This document shows positions 1 through 5,242 of a stretch of 5,242 nucleotides of DNA, piece by piece. Every line of letters begins with the position of its first letter. Within the stretch, counting starts at the first letter, position 1. Source of the stretch: Calditerrivibrio sp. (GTDB lineage: Bacteria > Chrysiogenota > Deferribacteres > Deferribacterales > Calditerrivibrionaceae); NCBI GenBank assembly GCA_020217115.1, contig JAIWOA010000151.1, forward strand, positions 1-5,242, in the 5' to 3' direction. Below the pieces are notes generated by a model. That model made no database searches, had not been told where the DNA came from, and worked only from the letters and a program-made list of their open reading frames with translations. Both the position numbers and the translations under genes were made by a program.

Positions 1-103
<103 letters not shown>

Positions 104-108
104 CTTTT

Positions 109-783
109 TTATTTATAAAATATACTGCCTCGCTGAAATTCTTTAGGTAGACTTTCCATCTCTTTATATTTAAAACCTACATCGGAAAAATCTATCCTTA
201 TCTGTTTACTGCAGGCATAAGTGACTATTAACCCATTGTCAGAAAGAACATTGTAAAGAGATTGTAATGTCTCTTTGCTCCACATCTCAGCATTCTTAGA
301 TTTACTAAAGGGATCAAAATATATTATATCAAAAATATCAAAACAGTTTTTTAGAAAAATAGTTGCATCAGTGAATTGGATATTCATGAAGTAGTTTTTA
401 TAATTACCTTCAGATAACAGTTTACGTAAAATTTTGAATCCTTGCCATGGCCAGAGAATCTTTAACTTATGGACTATTTCAACCATGTGAGGATCTTTTT
501 CTAATGAGGTTATGTAGAGATTGTTGCTACATTCCAATGTTTCATTTATCGTTACAGCTAAGTTGTATCCTAAGCCAAATCCTACATCCAGTAATTTTAC
601 ATCGCCTTTAGCTAATCTTTCTTTTATGTTGGATGCTTTTGCGTATTTGTAAAAACTTTCAGAAAAAGCTCCTACGGATTTGGCGTGGTATGCCTCACCG
701 TAGGATATATTATAACATGAAATTGAACCATCTAACGTGGCAAAAAGTTTTTTATCCTTCAATAATGGGATCAAATTTGCCAT
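109..783 (-). CDS. mnmD: stand-alone MnmC-type tRNA (5-aminomethyl-uridine34) methyltransferase
   Basis: A 224-residue SAM-dependent methyltransferase of the MnmC N-domain family (DUF752, Methyltransf_30). Members methylate 5-aminomethyluridine at the wobble position of certain tRNAs, giving mnm5U after MnmE/MnmG action. Visible features: the N-terminal DGS (18-20) and YGEAYHAKSVGAFSES (28-43) signature; SAM motif I LLDVGFGLGYN (64-74); acidic end of strand 2, SLEKDP (93-98); TDAT (138-141); and YFDPFSKSKNAEMW (155-168), the counterpart of the DGFAPAKNPDMW catalytic stretch of E. coli MnmC. The FAD-dependent oxidase domain of two-domain MnmC is absent, so this is the short form known from Aquifex. 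The ATG at 783 lies 32 nt inside nadB and has no clear ribosome binding site, which suggests translational coupling. It is last in the minus-strand operon. Family assignment is firm; the exact substrate is inferred from the family. The symbol mnmD could equally be written mnmC2. Confidence 0.82.
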   Translation of the reverse strand: MANLIPLLKDKKLFATLDGSISCYNISYGEAYHAKSVGAFSESFYKYAKASNIKERLAKGDVKLLDVGFGLGYNLAVTINETLECSNNLYITSLEKDPHMVEIVHKLKILWPWQGFKILRKLLSEGNYKNYFMNIQFTDATIFLKNCFDIFDIIYFDPFSKSKNAEMWSKETLQSLYNVLSDNGLIVTYACSKQIRIDFSDVGFKYKEMESLPKEFQRGSIFYK

Positions 784-2314
784 TTTTAAATACTATATGC
801 CAGCTTTCATTGATTTTTTCAGGGAAATCACTTCTATAATGGGCACCTTTGGATCCCTCTCTTTTTAAAGCTGAAAGACTCAACATCATTGAGACTGTAA
901 GTATATTTTTTAGTTCACCACATCTCCTCGTTTCTGGTATCTTATTTTCCAAACTTGATAAAAAACTACTTAAATATTCAACTACTTTAGTTAAACTCCC
1001 TTTGTCTCTTACTATACTGGCATTTTTCCAGAGTAGATCTTGAACTTCTGAATAGGAAGCCTCAAGATCTTTAAAGTCTATTTTTTCATTTACTTCAGGT
1101 TCCACCATCTCTATTGAAATATTTTTTGTATCTATTATGGCTGCCTTTGCAGATCTCCCTCCAAAGACAACCCCTTCTAAAAGGGAATTACTTGCAAGCC
1201 TATTTGCTCCATGCACACCTGTGCATGCAGTTTCTCCACATGCAAAAAGATTTTCAATATTTGTTCTTCCCCAAAGATCAGTTTCAACTCCCCCCATATA
1301 ATAATGGGCAGCAGGGCTTACAGGGACAAGTTCCTTTGTTATATCTATGCCATAGGAGAGGCATGTTGAGTATATTTTTGGGAATCTATTTTTTACAAAA
1401 TCATGACCGAGATGCGTAAGATCGATGTAAACGTGTTCAGCATCTGTCTTCATCATTTCAAAGAAGATTGAACGACTGACGATATCTCTTGGAGCCAATT
1501 CAGCCATTGGGTGGTAATTGTGACAAAATCTCTCCCCTTTTATATTTCTTAGTATACCACCCTCACCCCTCATAGATTCACTCAAAAGAAATGCTGGAGC
1601 ATTTTTTAAGTGAAGTCCTGTTGGATGAAATTGGTAAAATTCCATATCCTTAAGCACAGCTTTGGCTCTAAAAGCTATCGCCATACCATCTCCAGTTGAA
1701 ACTTCTGGATTGGTTGTTCTTTTAAATATTCTACCTGCTCCACCAGTTGCCAATATGACAGCCTTTGAATGAAATAATGCTGGAGCATTGGTAAGCTCAT
1801 CAATTGCATATATCCCATGTACCCTATTATTCTTTACTATTAGATCAACAACAAAATGATTTTCTATTTTATCTATATTTTTTGTTTTATTAACAGTATC
1901 TTTTAGTGTTCTTACTATTTCATGACCTGTTGCATCCCCACTGGCATGAATAATTCTGTTTACACTATGAGCTGCTTCCCTTGTGAAGTCAAAATGCTCA
2001 CCATGCATGTCAAATTTGGCTCCGTAAGCTATCAATTCCCTTATATATTTTGGTCCTTCTTCTACAAGTGTTAGCACCGCATCCTTGTCGCATAAGCCAT
2101 CTCCGGCATTTATAGTGTCTTCATAGTGCAAAAATATATCATCATCATCTGAGAGAACTACTGCAACTCCACCTTGTGCATATTCGGTGCTTCCTTCACC
2201 AAGAACTGACTTTGTAACAATTCCTACAGTCCCATGTTTGGCAAGTTCAAGGGCTGCCCTAAGACCGGCAACCCCTGAACCAAGAACTAGGTAATCATAC
2301 ATATATCTTTTCAT
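752..2314 (-). CDS. nadB: L-aspartate oxidase
   Basis: NadB is a cytoplasmic flavoprotein that oxidises L-aspartate to iminoaspartate, which NadA condenses with dihydroxyacetone phosphate to quinolinate in NAD synthesis; anaerobes can use fumarate as electron acceptor. From the chosen ATG it has 520 residues, normal for the family. It shows the Rossmann motif GSGVAG (12-17), the FAD-contacting STEYAQGGVA (42-51), and active-site counterparts of E. coli NadB: E113 (in TREAAHS), H230 (QFHPTG), R276 (APRDIV), H337 (AAHYYMGG) and R372 (GANRLASNS). The glutamate at 113 favours NadB over SdhA/FrdA. The open frame extends upstream to a TTG at 2335 that would overlap the previous gene by 17 bp. I prefer the ATG at 2314, 4 nt after that gene's stop, although its ribosome binding site is weak; an ATG at 2302 is also possible. 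Neither nadA nor nadC is in the window. Confidence 0.95.
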   Translation of the reverse strand: MKRYMYDYLVLGSGVAGLRAALELAKHGTVGIVTKSVLGEGSTEYAQGGVAVVLSDDDDIFLHYEDTINAGDGLCDKDAVLTLVEEGPKYIRELIAYGAKFDMHGEHFDFTREAAHSVNRIIHASGDATGHEIVRTLKDTVNKTKNIDKIENHFVVDLIVKNNRVHGIYAIDELTNAPALFHSKAVILATGGAGRIFKRTTNPEVSTGDGMAIAFRAKAVLKDMEFYQFHPTGLHLKNAPAFLLSESMRGEGGILRNIKGERFCHNYHPMAELAPRDIVSRSIFFEMMKTDAEHVYIDLTHLGHDFVKNRFPKIYSTCLSYGIDITKELVPVSPAAHYYMGGVETDLWGRTNIENLFACGETACTGVHGANRLASNSLLEGVVFGGRSAKAAIIDTKNISIEMVEPEVNEKIDFKDLEASYSEVQDLLWKNASIVRDKGSLTKVVEYLSSFLSSLENKIPETRRCGELKNILTVSMMLSLSALKREGSKGAHYRSDFPEKINESWHIVFKNGKFDPIIEG

Positions 2315-2318
2315 TTCT

Positions 2319-3044
2319 TTACCATTTAAGACCAAATTTTATGCCTAATTGGTTAACCTGACCAATGCTACCTTCAATCGTAAAGTTTAAAAGAGGGAAT
2401 GGTGTAATGGAAACTCCAGCAAAAGCTCTGTATATAGTTTCATGTACATCTGAAAGGTTCACTATGGATGAGCTTTCTGATGCATTAATTCTAAGGGCTG
2501 TTACTCCTGCATATGGTGTTAGGAACAAAATACCTTTGCTTACCATAAGATCAAGTTGCTGAGTATTTATGTCAAGTTCATCTACCCCTTCAAGCTTTGA
2601 AAATGCACCCCTTACTGCAAGGGCTGGAGTTACTAGTGTACCTGCTAATATTGCATATTTTAGTTCGAGACCCCACAACTGTACATCTGTCCCTGGAACT
2701 TTTGAATACATGGCACCAACATCTATATTAAATGGTAACCCTTTTATTACGTGAAGCCTTGGAACTGGTATAAAAGCTATTGAATCGTTATCGTCAAAAA
2801 TATATTTCCAGTAGTCTTTATCCTTGTCTATTCCCGTAAAAGTTATTTCTGCACTTACATCAAATCCTGTTATTCCATGTGGTTCTGCAGGTGACATTGG
2901 GTTGAATGACAAAGCAACTCCAAACTCCTTTGCCAGAGATTTAAACATTGCATCTGTGTAACTTGACTGGAATTTGATATCCCCAGCAAATGAATTAAAA
3001 GCAAACAAAAATAAAGCCAAAACTAACATCACAAATCGTTTCAT
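2319..3044 (-). CDS. putative outer-membrane beta-barrel protein with signal peptide
   Basis: A 241-residue exported protein. Residues 1-20 form a clear Sec signal peptide: MKR, a hydrophobic core, then NSFA with likely cleavage before GD (21-22). The mature part is rich in alternating polar/hydrophobic strands, has no cysteine and no hydrophobic helix, and ends in an amphipathic strand closing with tryptophan (IKFGLKW), as outer-membrane barrels often do. Recognisable blocks are PAEPHGITGFDV (52-63), KGLPFNIDVGAMY (101-113), VRGAFSKLEGVDELD (144-158) and SKGILFLTPYAGV (169-181). From memory these resemble a family of uncharacterised proteobacterial proteins annotated DUF6588, but I cannot confirm that. 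The substrate, if any, is unknown. It lies 18 nt after the radical-SAM-like gene and 4 nt before nadB, so it is probably co-transcribed with both. Its strong ribosome binding site suggests it is translated more heavily than its neighbours. Confidence 0.8.
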   Translation of the reverse strand: MKRFVMLVLALFLFAFNSFAGDIKFQSSYTDAMFKSLAKEFGVALSFNPMSPAEPHGITGFDVSAEITFTGIDKDKDYWKYIFDDNDSIAFIPVPRLHVIKGLPFNIDVGAMYSKVPGTDVQLWGLELKYAILAGTLVTPALAVRGAFSKLEGVDELDINTQQLDLMVSKGILFLTPYAGVTALRINASESSSIVNLSDVHETIYRAFAGVSITPFPLLNFTIEGSIGQVNQLGIKFGLKW

Positions 3045-3049
3045 AGTCG

Positions 3050-3056
3050 CCCCCTT
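3050..3056 (-). promoter_or_regulatory. strong ribosome binding site of the outer-membrane protein gene
   Basis: Read on the minus strand, AAGGGGG sits 5 nt before the ATG at 3044, inside the 18-nt gap after the preceding stop codon. It supports this start and stands out from the weak or absent Shine-Dalgarno sequences before nadB and mnmD. Confidence 0.7.
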
Positions 3057-3062
3057 ATAGTT

Positions 3063-4154
3063 TTATTTTATCCTGAAGCTATCATTAAGATAAAATTCAT
3101 CTTTTGTTCTACTAAAGAATCCTATTTTAAGACCTTTCATTTTCTTCTTAATATATTTTAGCATATTTTTCAACCCTAATATTTCTGACATCTGTGTATT
3201 ATTTTCAGAAAAAAAACTGTCAGGCTCCACAGCCATATGTCTTAGTTTCAAATAGTTTATTTTAAATGCATTAATGAACTCTGTCATTTTTTCAAATTCC
3301 TTAGAAGAATCGGTGAATCCAGGCAATATTTTCAGATTCAAGGAGGTAAATATGTAGTTTTTTTCTGCCATTTCTAATAATTTTATAATATTGTCAAAGG
3401 ATGATCTATTTTTGAAATAAAAATCTGGGTTAAATGACTCTATGTCAATGGAGATAGAGTCTATGTCGGAAAAGTTGACTTTTTTTACATGTTCGTTATT
3501 TGGGTCTGTTATGTTTAAATTTATCGTTAGAAATTCATTTTTTATCTCTTTTATCTTTTCATTATTAAAAAAATTTTTCACTGTAACTACATGATTTATA
3601 TTGTTCTTTGAAAAAATAGATAGGATAGGTTTTATATTTTCCAGATCGTTTTGCTGTTTTATAATTATTTCAGATGCAGCAATGAAAGCCAACATGAAAG
3701 AGTTATTCAAAAATCTAAGGTTCTGGTTATTCTGAATGGTTGTTTTTATGGATTCAAAAATCTTCCCTTTTACTTTCACTTTTTCTTCAACCATAATTGC
3801 AGGAACTACAAATGATTCATCCATCCAACCTATTGGTGTAAAATGGGAATAGGCAGTACCCACACTTTCACCCTGGGGGATGAAAGAGATCATTAATGTT
3901 CTTAAATATCCTGGCGGGAGTTCTGTGTAGACAGGCAATCCTCCACCAAAATCTACTATCTTTGCACTGTTTTGATCGTATGCATAGGGGATCCCATTTA
4001 TTGTTTTAAGTTTGCTATTTTGGGGGAGGGGGATCATCTCTAATTCATAGGGAACTATATTAAAAATATTTGTTTTAAATGCAGATTTGAGCAGATGATG
4101 ATCGTAAACGTTCCCATTTTTATCTGCTATCACAAGGTTCGGGATCTTGTACAT
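3063..4154 (-). CDS. cysteine-free protein resembling a radical SAM family (probable degenerate member)
   Basis: A 363-residue protein, first in the minus-strand operon, cytoplasmic by appearance (no signal peptide). Its ends resemble, from memory, a radical SAM family of deltaproteobacteria and Firmicutes. N-terminal: ADKNGNVYDH (10-19), EMIPLP (39-44), PPGYLRTL (80-87), AYSHFTPIGW (101-110). C-terminal: INLNITD (211-217), DIDSISIDIES (230-240), SLNLKILPGFTDS (271-283), LRHMAVEPDSFF (304-315). In those relatives the middle carries cysteines, including a cluster-binding CxxxCxxC-type motif; here NLRFLNNSFMLAFIAASE (145-162) seems to replace it, and the whole protein has no cysteine. It therefore cannot bind a 4Fe-4S cluster in the usual way. 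The frame is intact, with ATG preceded by GAGGT. It is rich in Lys, Asn, Phe and Ile. It could be a regulatory or structural relic of an enzyme, or an unrelated TIM-barrel-like protein; the function is unknown. Confidence 0.6.
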   Translation of the reverse strand: MYKIPNLVIADKNGNVYDHHLLKSAFKTNIFNIVPYELEMIPLPQNSKLKTINGIPYAYDQNSAKIVDFGGGLPVYTELPPGYLRTLMISFIPQGESVGTAYSHFTPIGWMDESFVVPAIMVEEKVKVKGKIFESIKTTIQNNQNLRFLNNSFMLAFIAASEIIIKQQNDLENIKPILSIFSKNNINHVVTVKNFFNNEKIKEIKNEFLTINLNITDPNNEHVKKVNFSDIDSISIDIESFNPDFYFKNRSSFDNIIKLLEMAEKNYIFTSLNLKILPGFTDSSKEFEKMTEFINAFKINYLKLRHMAVEPDSFFSENNTQMSEILGLKNMLKYIKKKMKGLKIGFFSRTKDEFYLNDSFRIK

Positions 4155-4157
4155 TTT

Positions 4158-4162
4158 ACCTC
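4158..4162 (-). promoter_or_regulatory. ribosome binding site of the radical-SAM-like gene
   Basis: On the minus strand GAGGT lies 3 nt before the ATG at 4154. The spacing is short but it supports this start, and there is no other good start upstream. Confidence 0.6.
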
Positions 4163-4181
4163 ATTTTTGTTAATGTTGTGT

Positions 4182-4205
4182 GTTTAAAAAATTACATATT
4201 TAAAC
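4182..4205. repeat. inverted repeat GTTTAAA-N10-TTTAAAC in the operon leader
   Basis: GTTTAAA (4182-4188) and TTTAAAC (4199-4205) are perfect 7-bp inverted copies separated by 10 bp. The right arm falls about where transcription from the minus-strand promoter should begin, so it could be a repressor site. In DNA this AT-rich it may also be chance; no known operator is recognised. Confidence 0.3.
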
Positions 4206-4211
4206 TGGCAA

Positions 4212-4240
4212 ATTATATTGTTTTTTTTACATTTTTTCAA
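4212..4240 (-). promoter_or_regulatory. sigma-70-type promoter for the minus-strand operon
   Basis: Read on the minus strand, TTGAAA (4240-4235) and TATAAT (4217-4212) are separated by exactly 17 bp, which is near consensus with a perfect -10 box. Transcription should begin near 4205, leaving a leader of about 50 nt before the ATG at 4154. It would drive the radical-SAM-like gene, the outer-membrane protein gene, nadB and mnmD. It occupies almost the same DNA as the eno promoter. Confidence 0.7.
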
Positions 4241-4246
4241 TATAAT
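4218..4246 (+). promoter_or_regulatory. sigma-70-type promoter for eno
   Basis: TTGTTT (4218-4223) and a perfect TATAAT (4241-4246) are separated by 17 bp. Transcription should begin near 4253, giving a leader of about 25 nt before the eno ATG. The spacer is almost all T, which may curve the DNA. It overlaps the opposing promoter. Confidence 0.7.
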
Positions 4247-4266
4247 AAAATAGTAAAATAAATCAT

Positions 4267-5242
<976 letters not shown>

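Larger units (their letters stand above)
4212..4246. repeat. inverted repeat built from the two opposing -10 regions
   Basis: ATTATATTG (4212-4220) and CAATATAAT (4238-4246) are perfect 9-bp inverted copies with a 17-bp spacer. Each arm contains the -10 box of one promoter and the first bases of, or the flank next to, the other promoter's -35 box. The symmetry follows partly from both promoters being near consensus, but the shared CAA before each TATAAT is additional. Confidence 0.65.

Noticed and set aside
633..1419. Plus-strand open frames opposite mnmD and nadB (633-839, 849-1043, 1114-1419)
   Set aside because: They lie opposite well-supported genes, have no recognisable protein features, and look like shadows of the minus-strand coding sequence.
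2315..2335. Upstream extension of nadB to a TTG start at 2335
   Set aside because: The extra seven residues are not family-like, the start is TTG, and it would overlap the barrel gene by 17 bp. The ATG at 2314 directly precedes the FAD-binding fold.
2365..2754. Plus-strand open frames opposite the outer-membrane protein gene
   Set aside because: They are fully antisense to a gene with a signal peptide and strong ribosome binding site, with no family resemblance of their own.
4227..4232. TTTACA as the -35 box of the eno promoter
   Set aside because: Only 8 bp separate it from TATAAT; TTGTTT with a 17-bp spacer fits better.
4220..4237. T-rich stretch upstream of eno as a terminator
   Set aside because: No stable GC-containing hairpin precedes it, and no gene ends into it on the plus strand. 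It is better explained as the promoter spacer.

Overview
The window is AT-rich bacterial DNA. It holds the 3' part of a 5S rRNA gene on the plus strand, a tightly packed four-gene block on the minus strand, and the first three quarters of an enolase gene on the plus strand. The outer-membrane protein implies a diderm (Gram-negative) organism. The protein styles (enolase, L-aspartate oxidase, a conserved barrel protein, a degenerate radical-SAM relative) and low GC would fit an anaerobic lineage such as Deferribacterota. That placement is a guess from resemblance and was not tested.

Layout. 1-103: 5S rRNA, cut by the left window edge, so an rRNA operon ends here. 87-110: a small hairpin plus T-run that could end it. 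Minus strand, in transcription order from right to left: a cysteine-free protein resembling a radical SAM family (4154-3063), a signal-peptide-bearing outer-membrane barrel protein (3044-2319), nadB for L-aspartate oxidase (2314-752), and a stand-alone MnmC-type tRNA methyltransferase (783-109). The gaps are 18 and 4 nt and the last pair overlaps by 32 nt, so these four are probably one operon. 4155-4277: the only real intergenic region, between this operon and eno. 4278-5242: eno, running off the right edge.

How it works together. The four operon genes do not form an obvious pathway: NadB makes iminoaspartate for NAD synthesis, the methyltransferase should finish a wobble-uridine modification in tRNA, the barrel protein sits in the outer membrane, and the first gene has no assigned role. 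They probably share expression rather than a pathway. The rRNA operon and this operon converge, with the methyltransferase stop codon only about 6 nt past the 5S end. The operon and eno diverge from a 35-bp stretch in which two good sigma-70-type promoters are laid over each other almost symmetrically.

The two most interesting points are the radical-SAM-like protein that contains no cysteine at all, and the interlocked divergent promoters upstream of eno. I see no CRISPR array, insertion sequence, phage gene or tRNA. No stretch over 300 bases lacks a gene.
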